DNA from: Blautia sp.
GTDB lineage: Bacteria > Bacillota > Clostridia > Lachnospirales > Lachnospiraceae
Length of the DNA stretch: 64,000 nt
Direction: 5' to 3'
Assembly: GCA_023663685.1 (NCBI GenBank)
Contig: JAMPHB010000002.1
Coordinates: 161,273-225,272, forward strand
In this document: piece after piece, positions 18,162 to 26,339 of the stretch
Layout: every line of letters starts with the position of its first letter
How positions within the stretch are numbered: the first letter of the stretch is position 1
Program-made: the position numbers and the translations under genes
Notes under the pieces: model-generated
Told to the model about the DNA's origin: nothing
The model's input: only the letters and a program-made list of their open reading frames with translations
Databases searched by the model: none

Positions 18162-18237
18162 CCCGTAAATGTCTATTCGTGCATGTTTTTGACTGCGAGC
18201 TGCTGGAGCAGATCGGCATGTATCCGAGTCCGGTCAT
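18142..18237 (-). CDS. Possible 31-residue leader peptide
   Basis: ATG 18237 is preceded by AAAGGAAAACAGT, a plausible ribosome binding site. The ORF starts MTGLGYMPICSSSSQSKT and ends at TAG 18144-18142, within the first leader stem. It lies between the leader promoter and the terminator, as expected for a translational sensor. A second open frame over the same DNA (ending QQLAVKNMHE) has no start codon or ribosome binding site. Confidence 0.4.
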   Translation of the reverse strand: MTGLGYMPICSSSSQSKTCTNRHLRDYCALF

Positions 18238-18294
18238 ACTGTTTTCCTTTCCGTTGAATATCATTTGATTCTTAAACTAATCGCTATATTGGTA

Positions 18295-18323
18295 ATACTA
18301 ACATATTAGAATTACAAAGTAAA
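18295..18323 (-). promoter_or_regulatory. Sigma-A-like promoter for the MFS leader
   Basis: On the minus strand TTTACT (18323-18318) and TAGTAT (18300-18295) are 17 nt apart, with a TG extension before the -10. It lies downstream of the tRNA terminator and about 280 nt upstream of the MFS start. Confidence 0.55.
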
Positions 18324-18400
18324 GAATTTACCTATTTTTTTATCGACATTTTTATCAATATCCTTATCAAAAATTGCGGCCTTTCCATAACGCGCAGACA

Positions 18401-18430
18401 CAAAAAAGGTGCTGAAAAATCAGCACCTTT
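18401..18430 (-). terminator. Terminator after the tRNA-Val/tRNA-Met pair
   Basis: On the minus strand AAAGGTGCTGA (18430-18420) pairs with TCAGCACCTTT (18415-18405), followed by T residues. Confidence 0.85.
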
Positions 18431-18434
18431 CGCA

Positions 18435-18508
18435 TAGCGAGAGAGAGACTCGAACTCTCAACCTCCCGGGTATGAACCGGACGCTCTAGCCAGTTGAGCC
18501 ATCTCGCC
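18435..18508 (-). tRNA. tRNA-Met (CAT), elongator type
   Basis: The 74-nt cloverleaf has acceptor GGCGAGA/TCTCGCT (one G-T pair), anticodon arm TCCGG-TTCATAC-CCGGG and T arm GAGAG-TTCGAGT-CTCTC. The anticodon is CAT. The body resembles elongator tRNA-Met rather than the lysidine-modified tRNA-Ile2. The 3' CCA is not encoded. Confidence 0.95.
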
Positions 18509-18536
18509 ATATGGAATTATAAATATAAATCCATCG

Positions 18537-18609
18537 TGGGACCTATAGGGCTCGAACCTATGACCCTCTGCTTGTAAGGCAGATGCTCTCCCAGCTGAGC
18601 TAAGATCCC
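18537..18609 (-). tRNA. tRNA-Val (TAC)
   Basis: The 73-nt cloverleaf has acceptor GGGATCT/AGGTCCC, anticodon arm TCTGC-CTTACAA-GCAGA and T arm ATAGG-TTCGAGC-CCTAT. The anticodon is TAC. CCA is not encoded. It lies 28 nt upstream of tRNA-Met in the same transcript. Confidence 0.96.
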
Positions 18610-18716
18610 ATTTCATCGGACGGCTTTGCCGACCGACTTGCTTATTATATCCCGACTGTCAGAGTTTGTCAACCACTATTTTGAAATTATCATAGCAAAT
18701 TATCATAGAAATCATA

Positions 18717-21170
18717 TCACCCCAGAAGCCTCTCCACCAGCTTCACGCACTCCGCCGCATCCTTCGAGTAACCGTCAGCGCCAATCTCATCGGCAAAGCT
18801 CTGGGTGATACATGCGCCGCCGATGATGACCTTGCTGGTACAGCCCTTCTGCCTGCACAGCTCCACTACCTCCTGCATCCGCATCATGGTGGTCGTCATC
18901 AGTGCCGAGAGGCCTATGACTGCCGCCTGCTCCCGCATCGCGGCATCCACGATTACCTCTGCCGGAACGTCCTTACCCAGATCAATCACATGATAACCGT
19001 AATTTTTTAGCATCAGCGCCACAAGGTTCTTGCCTATATCGTGAATGTCCCCCTCCACCGTGGCAATCACCACGGTCGGAAGCTGTCCTCCTCCCTCCTT
19101 TTGCTCCAGCATCGGCTCCAGATAGTCGATGGCGAGCTTCATAGTGTTGGCGCTTCCGATGAGCTGGGGAAGAAAGTATTTTTTCTCCTCAAAGAGCTGA
19201 CCCACTGCGTTGATTGCTGCAATCAGATAACAGTCAATGATTTCCTCCGGCTTCACCCCTGCCTCCAGCGTCCGCTTTACCTCCTCGAGAATGCTTCCCT
19301 TATTGCCCTTGAGCACCGCTGTAAAGACCGGATGGGAACTCGTGCCGTCTGCCGCTTCACCGGCGGTCTGTGCCGCAGAAGTCTCTGCCTTCTTTTGTAT
19401 AACCACGGTCTCAGATCCAGCCCTTTCCTCCGCCAGCCGGTTCATACGCTCAATATAACGGATATCACTGCCGGAACGGTGCATGAGCATATCCGAGGCA
19501 AATGCCGCATTCATCAAAAGCTCCTGCGACGGGTTTGCAATTGCCATCGTAAGTCCCCTGCCGATGGCCATCGTAAGAAATGCGGCGTTTACATAACTCC
19601 TCTCCGGCAGCCCAAAAGAGATATTGGACAGACCGCAGATGGTAGGAAGATTCTGCCTGTTGCGGCAGAAGTCAATCGTCTCATAGCACTCCTTCGCCGC
19701 CTCCGGTTTAGCTCCAATCGTGGCTACCAGCGCGTCCACCACGATATCCGCATGGGTCAGGCCGAGAGCCATTGCCCTTTCATACACCGCTTCGATATTC
19801 CTCCGCTTTTCAGCAGAATCCTTCGGAAGACCCTCGTCAGAGAGAGGCAGAAGCACAAACATCGCCCCATACTTTTTCGCGAGAGGGAGGATTTTTTCTA
19901 TCTTTTCCAACTCTAAAGAAACGGAGTTGATCAGCGCCCGCCCCGGGTAGATTCGAAGAGCCGCCTCAATCACCTCCGGATAGCTGCTGTCCACGCAGAG
20001 AGGACAGTCCACAGTGGCGGCCAGCTCGCAGATGACCCGCTCCATCATCTCCCGCTCATCGATGCCGTTCATTCCCATATTAACGTCCAGAATTGCCGCG
20101 CCCTGCTCCTCCTGCTCTCTCGCCATCTGGCGAACCAGCTCCAGTTTTCCCTCCCTAAGCTCCTCCTGCAGCTTTTTCTTTCCGGTGGGGTTGATGCGCT
20201 CCCCCACTACCAGGAAATTACCCTCCAGTGTAATCTCCACATTTTTTCTCTCCGAAGATAAAATGCGCCGGTGCTCCTTCAAAGGCCTGTGCAGGGCTTT
20301 GCCGGATACCGCGGCGGCCAGCGCGCGCATATGCTCCTTAGTCGTGCCGCAGCAGCCGCCCACAATGGACGCTCCCGCCTCCACCAGCGCCGCTCCCGCC
20401 CGGGCAAATTCCTCCGGCGTCATGCGGTATACCGTCTTTTTCCCCTCAAGCTCAGGTAATCCCGCGTTGGGCTTTGCGACAATGGGAACCGTCGCATACT
20501 CCGCCATTTTTTTCACCGGCTCCACCATCTCCATAGGGCCGGTAGAACAGTTGATGCCGATGGCGTCCACGCCGAGGGACTGGAGCACTGTCACTGCCGT
20601 CTCCGGCGGCGTTCCAAACAGTGTCCGCCCGTCCTCATTGTAGGTGAGCGTCACCATAATGGGAAGGTCACAGACCTCCCGGATTGCAAACACCGCCGCA
20701 CGGCTCTCCTGCAGGCTCATCATGGTCTCCACCGCAAAAAGATCCACGCCCGCCTCCACGAGCACCTGCGCCTGCTCCTTATAGACCGCGACCAGCTCCT
20801 CAAACATAAGCTCTCCCAGCGGGAAAAGCTGCTGCCCTGTCATGGTCATGTCTCCCGCCACCAGCGCCCGCTCCCCGGCGGCAGACTTTGAGAGTGCCAC
20901 CAGCTCCCGGTTCATTTCCTCCAGCCTGTCCGCCAGGGCATACTCCTCCAGCTTGATACGGTTCGCGGTAAAGGTCGGCGCGTAAACGATATGGCTGCCA
21001 GCCTCCACATAGTCCTGCTGCAGGCGGACAAGTACCCCGGGATTCTCCAGAATCCACGCCTCCGGGCAGACGCCCACGGGCATTCCCGCCTCCATAAGAT
21101 TTGTTCCCGTTGCTCCGTCTAAAATCAGCGGGCCTTTTTTTACAAGCTCCGCAAATTCTCTCTTTGTCAT
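18717..21170 (-). CDS. metH: Cobalamin-dependent methionine synthase, short form
   Basis: This 817-residue protein transfers methyl groups from methyltetrahydrofolate to homocysteine through cobalamin. Domains in order: homocysteine-binding (about 1-290, with DGATGTNLMEAG and zinc cysteines GGCCGT), pterin-binding (about 315-575, GERINPTGKKK and DVNMGMNG), a B12 cap, and the B12 domain (GDIHDIGKNLV near residue 705). The C-terminal AdoMet-binding reactivation domain of E. coli MetH (about 1230 residues) is absent. The start has GAGAG upstream. I see no cobalamin or SAM riboswitch in the 150-nt leader. Confidence 0.93.
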   Translation of the reverse strand: MTKREFAELVKKGPLILDGATGTNLMEAGMPVGVCPEAWILENPGVLVRLQQDYVEAGSHIVYAPTFTANRIKLEEYALADRLEEMNRELVALSKSAAGERALVAGDMTMTGQQLFPLGELMFEELVAVYKEQAQVLVEAGVDLFAVETMMSLQESRAAVFAIREVCDLPIMVTLTYNEDGRTLFGTPPETAVTVLQSLGVDAIGINCSTGPMEMVEPVKKMAEYATVPIVAKPNAGLPELEGKKTVYRMTPEEFARAGAALVEAGASIVGGCCGTTKEHMRALAAAVSGKALHRPLKEHRRILSSERKNVEITLEGNFLVVGERINPTGKKKLQEELREGKLELVRQMAREQEEQGAAILDVNMGMNGIDEREMMERVICELAATVDCPLCVDSSYPEVIEAALRIYPGRALINSVSLELEKIEKILPLAKKYGAMFVLLPLSDEGLPKDSAEKRRNIEAVYERAMALGLTHADIVVDALVATIGAKPEAAKECYETIDFCRNRQNLPTICGLSNISFGLPERSYVNAAFLTMAIGRGLTMAIANPSQELLMNAAFASDMLMHRSGSDIRYIERMNRLAEERAGSETVVIQKKAETSAAQTAGEAADGTSSHPVFTAVLKGNKGSILEEVKRTLEAGVKPEEIIDCYLIAAINAVGQLFEEKKYFLPQLIGSANTMKLAIDYLEPMLEQKEGGGQLPTVVIATVEGDIHDIGKNLVALMLKNYGYHVIDLGKDVPAEVIVDAAMREQAAVIGLSALMTTTMMRMQEVVELCRQKGCTSKVIIGGACITQSFADEIGADGYSKDAAECVKLVERLLG

Positions 21171-21193
21171 ATGTCTCTCCTACGAATCTGTGA

Positions 21194-21222
21194 TTGCAGT
21201 TTTATCAATTCTCCTATATAAT
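21194..21222 (+). promoter_or_regulatory. Sigma-A promoter for the HAD hydrolase gene
   Basis: TTGCAG (21194-21199) and TATAAT (21217-21222) are 17 nt apart, about 100 nt upstream of the gene. The region is shared with the divergent metH. Confidence 0.65.
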
Positions 21223-21326
21223 ATAACGCATGTTGCGGACAAATCCCAGCATTTTATGAAAAAACACAAAAAGTCCCGTGCACGCATGTGATAAAACACG
21301 AACAATACAAAACGGAGGTTCAAAGC

Positions 21327-22175
21327 ATGGCGGATTATAAGCTCGTCGCCCTCGATCTGGACGGCACACTGTTTGACGACAACAGCAGAATTTCGGACGG
21401 CAACCTCGCCGCCCTCAGACGGATTACCGATGCGGGCGTCCACGCGGTGATCTCCACCGGACGTCCCTTCCTCGGACTTCCCTTCGACCAGCTGAAAGGC
21501 AGCGGAATCGACTACGCCATCACGGCAAACGGAAGCGCGATCTACCGGCTCTCCACCGGAGAATGTCTCTGCGAGGAGGCCATGGACATCGCTGCCGTTC
21601 TCCCCATTCTCGATTTTCTGCTCACAAAGGATATCCATATTGTCGCCTTTATCGAAGGAAAGGGCTACATGCCGGTACAATCCGTCTCCGCCGGAGAAAA
21701 GCTTCCACTGCCCGCAGAAATCAAATACTATGTGACAAAGACCCGCACTCCGGTGGAGGATCTAAAGGGCTTTATCCGGGAAAACAATAAGAAGATCCAG
21801 AAGGTGACCCTGAATTTCTACGCGGACGAAAACGGGAATTTTACAGACCGGGAGGAGGTGCGCGTATTTCTTGAGAGCAACCCTGCCGTCTCCTGCGTCT
21901 GTGGCGGCTACAACAATCTTGAATTCACCCGGGCGGACGTGAATAAGGGGCGGGGACTTTGCACCCTCGCCCATCTTCTGCACATTCCAGAGGCGGACAC
22001 CATGGCAATCGGAGATTCCGGGAACGATATCGCGATCCTTAAGGCCGCCGGTCTTGGAATCGCCATGGGCAACGCCTCCCGGGAGGTTCTGGCGGAGGCC
22101 TCCTACATCACGGACACGAATGGAAACGACGGTGTTGCCGCCGCCCTGATGCATTTTTTCCCGGAATTGTTCTGA
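21327..22175 (+). CDS. Cof-type HAD-superfamily hydrolase
   Basis: This 282-residue cytosolic phosphatase has HAD motif I DLDGTLFDDN near the N-terminus, motif II STGRP and motifs III/IV NKGRGLCTLAHLL and MAIGDSGNDIAILKAAG. The large C2-type cap between motifs II and III places it in the Cof family, which acts on sugar phosphates, phosphorylated cofactors or flavin precursors. ATG 21327 has GGAGG 10 nt upstream. It converges on the cysteine desulfurase gene with 1 nt between the stops. Confidence 0.92.
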   Translation: MADYKLVALDLDGTLFDDNSRISDGNLAALRRITDAGVHAVISTGRPFLGLPFDQLKGSGIDYAITANGSAIYRLSTGECLCEEAMDIAAVLPILDFLLTKDIHIVAFIEGKGYMPVQSVSAGEKLPLPAEIKYYVTKTRTPVEDLKGFIRENNKKIQKVTLNFYADENGNFTDREEVRVFLESNPAVSCVCGGYNNLEFTRADVNKGRGLCTLAHLLHIPEADTMAIGDSGNDIAILKAAGLGIAMGNASREVLAEASYITDTNGNDGVAAALMHFFPELF

Positions 22176-22176
22176 C

Positions 22177-23319
22177 TTATCCCCGCAGCAGCGCGACGCT
22201 TTTTTTCAGCGCATGAACCACCGCATTCACCTCGTCCCTCGTGGTATCCCTTCCCATGGTAAAGCGCACGCTCCCCGCGGCAAAATTTTCCGGCACGCGG
22301 ATTGCCTCAATGACATGGGACACTCTCGTCTCCCCGGTATTGCAGGCACTTCCCGCCGAGGCGCAGATTCCATGCTCCTCCAAAAGCACTAAAAGCGAGG
22401 TCGCATCGACGCCCTCTATACTGAAATTCACATTGCCCGGAAGCCTGCGGTGGGGATGCCCGTTTAAGCGCACGCCGGAAATTTCATGGAGCACCCGCTC
22501 GCAGAAATAATTCCGAAGCCGGATCAGACGCGCCCGGGTAAAGCGCATCTCCGAGGCGGCGATTTTTAACGCCTCCGCCATTCCCACGATTCCCGCCACG
22601 TTCTCAGTCCCCGCGCGCTTTCCCCTCTCCTGGCTTCCGCCGTGAATGAAGGACGGAAGATCCTGATCCCCTTTTACATAGAGAAAGCCCACCCCCTTAG
22701 GACCGTGGAACTTATGGCCGCTGGCGCTCAAAAGATCCACCGGAAGCCTTTCTGTAGACAGGGGAATCTGCCCCACCACCTGCACCGCGTCCGTGTGGAA
22801 TACAATTCCATGTTTTCGCGCGAGCGCGCCGATCTCGCCTATAGGCTCTAAGGTTCCAATCTCATTGTTTCCCGCCATAATGGTAATCAGCGTCGTATCC
22901 TCGCGGATACTCTCCTTAAGCGCCTCCGGACTTACCAGTCCAAAATCGTCCACATCCAGATAGGTGACCGCATAGCCCAGCTGCTCTAAGTACTGGCAGG
23001 AGCGCAGCACCGCATGATGCTCGATTTTTGATGTGATGATGTGCCGCCCCTTATGCTTTCTTGCCCCCGCAATGTTTTTGATAGCCCAGTTGTCCGACTC
23101 GCTTCCTCCCGAAGTAAAATAGATTTCCTCCGGCGAAGCCTCTATAATTTTTGCAATCTCCGCCCGCGCCTCCTCGATCGCCTTCCGGCTCTCAGCACCC
23201 ATATCGTATCCGGTGGAGGCATTTCCAAACTCCTCCTTCATGTAAGGCTCCATGGCGGCGCGCACCTGCGGCAGCATCTCGGTAGTAGCCGCGTGATCCA
23301 TATATATTTTACAACTCAT
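22177..23319 (-). CDS. Cysteine desulfurase (NifS/IscS family)
   Basis: This 380-residue PLP enzyme converts cysteine to alanine and delivers persulfide sulfur. The PLP lysine is in SASGHKFHGPKG and the catalytic cysteine is in GICASAGSACNTG. N-terminal MDHAATTEMLPQV is typical. ATG 23319 has GGGG 8 nt upstream; GTG 23328 is less likely. No iscU or thiI lies beside it, so whether it serves Fe-S clusters or tRNA thiolation is open. Its start codon overlaps the -35 of the divergent spoVB promoter. Confidence 0.92.
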   Translation of the reverse strand: MSCKIYMDHAATTEMLPQVRAAMEPYMKEEFGNASTGYDMGAESRKAIEEARAEIAKIIEASPEEIYFTSGGSESDNWAIKNIAGARKHKGRHIITSKIEHHAVLRSCQYLEQLGYAVTYLDVDDFGLVSPEALKESIREDTTLITIMAGNNEIGTLEPIGEIGALARKHGIVFHTDAVQVVGQIPLSTERLPVDLLSASGHKFHGPKGVGFLYVKGDQDLPSFIHGGSQERGKRAGTENVAGIVGMAEALKIAASEMRFTRARLIRLRNYFCERVLHEISGVRLNGHPHRRLPGNVNFSIEGVDATSLLVLLEEHGICASAGSACNTGETRVSHVIEAIRVPENFAAGSVRFTMGRDTTRDEVNAVVHALKKSVALLRG

Positions 23320-23344
23320 ATCCTGCACCCCTTTTTCATAGAAT
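23316..23344 (+). promoter_or_regulatory. Sigma-E-like promoter for spoVB
   Basis: TCATATC (23316-23322) and CATAGAAT (23337-23344) are 14 nt apart and match the sigma-E consensus KMATATT/CATACAMT at 13 of 15 positions. spoVB is a sigma-E gene in B. subtilis. The -35 overlaps the start codon of the divergent cysteine desulfurase. Confidence 0.65.
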
Positions 23345-23373
23345 AAGTACCAAGGTATCCATCGGAGTATCCC

Positions 23374-24714
23374 TTGAAAATATCCAGATTACTGAAAAAC
23401 CCACTTGTCACCGGTACACTGCTTATGACTGCTGCCGGCGTCATCAGCCGCATCATCGGCTTCTTCTATAGAATATTCCTCTCACGGACGATTGGTGCAG
23501 AATCCTTAGGCATCTATCAGCTCATGGGACCGGTATTCTCTATGTGCTTCGCGCTGACCGCCTCCTCCATCCAGACCGCCATCTCCAAATTTGTCGGGGA
23601 CGCCACCGGAAAATGCGGGGGTAAAAGCTGTGGCGAGAGCAAGGCGAGGCTCTACCTCGGGCTGGGTCTTGTCCTCTCCTGCGCGCTCTCTGTGCTCTGC
23701 GGCTTTGTCGTCCACCGGAATGCAGACTGGCTCGCTTCATCCGTTCTCGGCGAAGCGCGCTGCGCGCCGCTTCTCGTACTTTTAACCTACACCCTTCTGC
23801 CCTCCTGCATCCACGCCTGCATCAACGGCTACTATTACGGGAAGCAGAAGGCCCTTGTGCCCTCCATCTGCCAGCTCGTGGAGCAGCTTGCAAGGGTGGG
23901 GGCTGTCTGGCTCATATGGAAGGTTGTGACGGAGCAGGGAGAAACTTTAAGCGAATGGCACGCGGTCGCAGGCCTCGTCATCGGGGAATTTTTCGGGCTT
24001 TTGGTATCCCTCATTGCCCTTGCCATGGAGCCGCGCCTCTCCCGGAAAGACTATCTGGACATGAAGGAGAGTCTCGGCACCATGGCCTTCTCTCTTGGCG
24101 CCATGGTACTTCCCCTCACGATGAACCGTGTCCTTTTATCTGCCAGTACCAGCCTTGAAAATCTGCTGATTCCACAAAAACTGCAGGAGTTCGGCTACTG
24201 TGCAAAGGATGCTCTCTCCATCTACGGAATCCTGACCGGAATGACCATGTCCATCATTCTGTTTCCGGGCGTGCTGACAAATTCCTTTTCCGTCCTGTTG
24301 CTGCCCTCAGTATCCGAGGCCAGGGCTGCGGGAAGAGAGAGGCTGATTCACACGGCAATCCGAAAGGCGGTCGTCTATGGTATGCTGCTGGGACTCGTGT
24401 TCACTGTACTTTTTCTTATCGGGGGAAGCTGGATTGGCAATCACTTGTTCCACAACGCCCTCGCCGGGCTCTACATCCGGCGGCTCTCCTTTCTGTGTCC
24501 GCTCATGTACATTACGAGCCTGCTCAACAGCATCATGCACGGACTCGGTATGCCGGGGCGCGTCCTCGCCATCAATCTTTTCGCCTGCCTGATCCGCATC
24601 TGTATGATCTTCTTTGTGGTGCCCAGGGCTGGAATCGGCGCCTATCTGTGGAGCATGGTAATAAGTCAGGTGTTTGCGGCAATTGCCTGCATGGTAGAAC
24701 TGAGAAACCAGTAA
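23374..24714 (+). CDS. spoVB: Stage V sporulation protein B, MOP-family flippase
   Basis: This 446-residue polytopic membrane protein of the MATE-like/polysaccharide transporter (MurJ-related) superfamily has about 12-14 hydrophobic segments. The N-terminal GVISRIIGFFYRIFLSRTIGAESLGIYQ is characteristic of SpoVB, which is needed for spore cortex synthesis. The start is TTG 23374 with GGAG 6 nt upstream. A sigma-E-like promoter precedes it. Confidence 0.9.
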   Translation: MKISRLLKNPLVTGTLLMTAAGVISRIIGFFYRIFLSRTIGAESLGIYQLMGPVFSMCFALTASSIQTAISKFVGDATGKCGGKSCGESKARLYLGLGLVLSCALSVLCGFVVHRNADWLASSVLGEARCAPLLVLLTYTLLPSCIHACINGYYYGKQKALVPSICQLVEQLARVGAVWLIWKVVTEQGETLSEWHAVAGLVIGEFFGLLVSLIALAMEPRLSRKDYLDMKESLGTMAFSLGAMVLPLTMNRVLLSASTSLENLLIPQKLQEFGYCAKDALSIYGILTGMTMSIILFPGVLTNSFSVLLLPSVSEARAAGRERLIHTAIRKAVVYGMLLGLVFTVLFLIGGSWIGNHLFHNALAGLYIRRLSFLCPLMYITSLLNSIMHGLGMPGRVLAINLFACLIRICMIFFVVPRAGIGAYLWSMVISQVFAAIACMVELRNQ

Positions 24715-24721
24715 ATGAATC

Positions 24722-24750
24722 GACTGTGAAAAAATTACTTTTTCACAGTC
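24722..24750. terminator. Bidirectional terminator between spoVB and the flippase gene
   Basis: GACTGTGAAAAA (24722-24733) pairs with TTTTTCACAGTC (24739-24750). It overlaps the last codons and stop of the minus-strand flippase gene and could end both converging transcripts. Confidence 0.75.
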
Positions 24751-25766
24751 CAGTCTTTACAGGCGCGTACCAGTGAGCATATTGCTCCCACGGCCATCAT
24801 CAGATAAAAGCTGATTCCCCTTACCACACACAGAGAAGGAATCAGATCATCCGCCGGGAAAATACCGCTGTACACACTCCTATACATGACTTCTGTAATC
24901 CCCTGCGCTCCCGGAACCGGCAGCATATCGACCGCAATGCACACAGAAGCCTGCAGCATGGAGACCTCCGGCAAAGATGCGCCGGATAAACCCATGCCTG
25001 CATACACGGCATACGTCAGTACAAATACGGTAAGCCTTTGCAAAAAGGTGAAAATAAGAGTTATCCCGAGCAGCTTTTTGTGCGTCCGCAGAAAGCTTAC
25101 CGTCCCCTGATACCCCGCCAGAAACTGTTCTATTTTTTCTCTTCTTTTATCTGATTTTTTCCAGATCCCCATGCGCACCGGCAGACCCTCTGCTTTCATC
25201 AGAACCCTCCGGATGCCATCTGGCGAAAGCATCACTGACAGCAGGGCAAGCACCAGCACGATATGAAGAAGAAGCCCCAGTACATACAGCAGATAATACT
25301 CTCTCAAATATGCCTTTAACGGCCCTCCCCAGAAAAGCAGAAGTCCAAGCCCTATACACACAAGTGCAAATTTATAGCAGACAGCAACGGTCATTAAGAC
25401 CACCGAGGCCGCGGAGAGGGAACTGCCGTCCTTTTTCATGTAATACAGCTGCATGGGCTGCCCGCCCGTTGCGGAAGGCGTGATGCCGGAAAAGAAAAAG
25501 CCGATGAAAGAATAAGAGATACAGGAAAGCAGGGAATTCTGTTCTCCAAGTCCTCTTAGCAGATACCAGATCATGCCTCCCTCCAGGGATACAAAACATA
25601 AAGCCAGACAAACCGCAGACAGCGTATGCTCCCATGACATTTTTCTCACGGATGACACAATTTCCCGGAAATCCTGCTCTCTGAACACGCTCCAGAAAGT
25701 CAGCGCCATGACCGCCGCAAATATGCCTGCGCTTATCAGCATTTTTTTCCTTTTATTTTCCTTCAT
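24735..25766 (-). CDS. Lysylphosphatidylglycerol synthase TM-region/flippase-like protein
   Basis: This 343-residue integral membrane protein has about eight segments and the family pattern YSFIGFFFSGITPSATGGQPMQLYYMKKDG and PVPGAQGITEVMY (UPF0104/AglD/MprF flippase-like domain). It lacks the soluble MprF aminoacyl-transferase domain, so lipid or glycolipid translocation is more likely than lysine transfer. It overlaps the upstream papain-like hydrolase gene by 14 nt and is the third gene of an apparent three-gene operon with a glycosyltransferase. Confidence 0.85.
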   Translation of the reverse strand: MKENKRKKMLISAGIFAAVMALTFWSVFREQDFREIVSSVRKMSWEHTLSAVCLALCFVSLEGGMIWYLLRGLGEQNSLLSCISYSFIGFFFSGITPSATGGQPMQLYYMKKDGSSLSAASVVLMTVAVCYKFALVCIGLGLLLFWGGPLKAYLREYYLLYVLGLLLHIVLVLALLSVMLSPDGIRRVLMKAEGLPVRMGIWKKSDKRREKIEQFLAGYQGTVSFLRTHKKLLGITLIFTFLQRLTVFVLTYAVYAGMGLSGASLPEVSMLQASVCIAVDMLPVPGAQGITEVMYRSVYSGIFPADDLIPSLCVVRGISFYLMMAVGAICSLVRACKDWTVKK

Positions 25767-26325
25767 AAGCAGATATATTTTCCAGTCTAAACGCAGGAAC
25801 TACGGGCACAAGCTCTGACAGCTTTCCCTCGAAAATCACCTGCATTTCCTTATACTCATAGAAATCTTTTGGTGTGACAAGTGAAAAATGTTTTTGGGAA
25901 ACAGATATTCCATTTTCCTGCAGAAGCTTTGCTATGTATGAGGCACAGGTAAAATGATTGCGGATATAAAAGGGGATATTCCACACAATAAAGGGCAGGC
26001 CAAGCACCGCATAGTGGATAGAAAAACGCCTGCTATAGTCCCCGCGCAGCTTTTCCAGTACCTTCCTCCTTTGCTCCGGTGTGCATTCCAGCTCACAGAT
26101 CCGGTAGCGTGCCGACGGAAACGCATGAAGAATTTCGTTCTTATCCTCCCTCTCAAAACCTGCAATCAGCGGAATCGCCGGATGACGCCTCCCCACGCTG
26201 TAGGCCTCTGTCAGCAGGGCGTCCGCAGAAATCACTACATGGATATATTTCTGCTTTATAAAGCCTTTAATAACCGCCGCAAAAATTCCCGGCGTCTCTA
26301 CTAACGCAATGTAAATATGTGCCAT
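25753..26325 (-). CDS. Permuted papain-like (YiiX/C92-type) hydrolase
   Basis: This 190-residue protein resembles circularly permuted NlpC/P60-papain proteins: the histidine comes early (KQKYIHVVISADALLTEAYS) and the probable catalytic cysteine late (HFTCASYIAKLLQENGI). Members cleave amide or acyl bonds in lipids or cell-wall material. It has no signal peptide. ATG 26325 has GGAG upstream. Open reading frame upstream of that ATG is out-of-frame glycosyltransferase sequence. The family assignment rests on motif order only. Confidence 0.65.
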   Translation of the reverse strand: MAHIYIALVETPGIFAAVIKGFIKQKYIHVVISADALLTEAYSVGRRHPAIPLIAGFEREDKNEILHAFPSARYRICELECTPEQRRKVLEKLRGDYSRRFSIHYAVLGLPFIVWNIPFYIRNHFTCASYIAKLLQENGISVSQKHFSLVTPKDFYEYKEMQVIFEGKLSELVPVVPAFRLENISAYEGK

Positions 26326-26339
26326 GTTTTCTCCTTCGC

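Noticed and set aside
18140-18262. Open frame ending QQLAVKNMHE in the MFS leader, looking like the end of a real protein
   Set aside because: No start codon or ribosome binding site and a stop just upstream; the overlapping leader ORF with a ribosome binding site is preferred.
19041-19916. Plus-strand ORF of 291 codons opposite metH
   Set aside because: Composition is typical of an antisense frame and the metH reading is certain.
21171-21326. Possible cobalamin or SAM riboswitch before metH
   Set aside because: No conserved core sequences of these classes are visible in the short leader.
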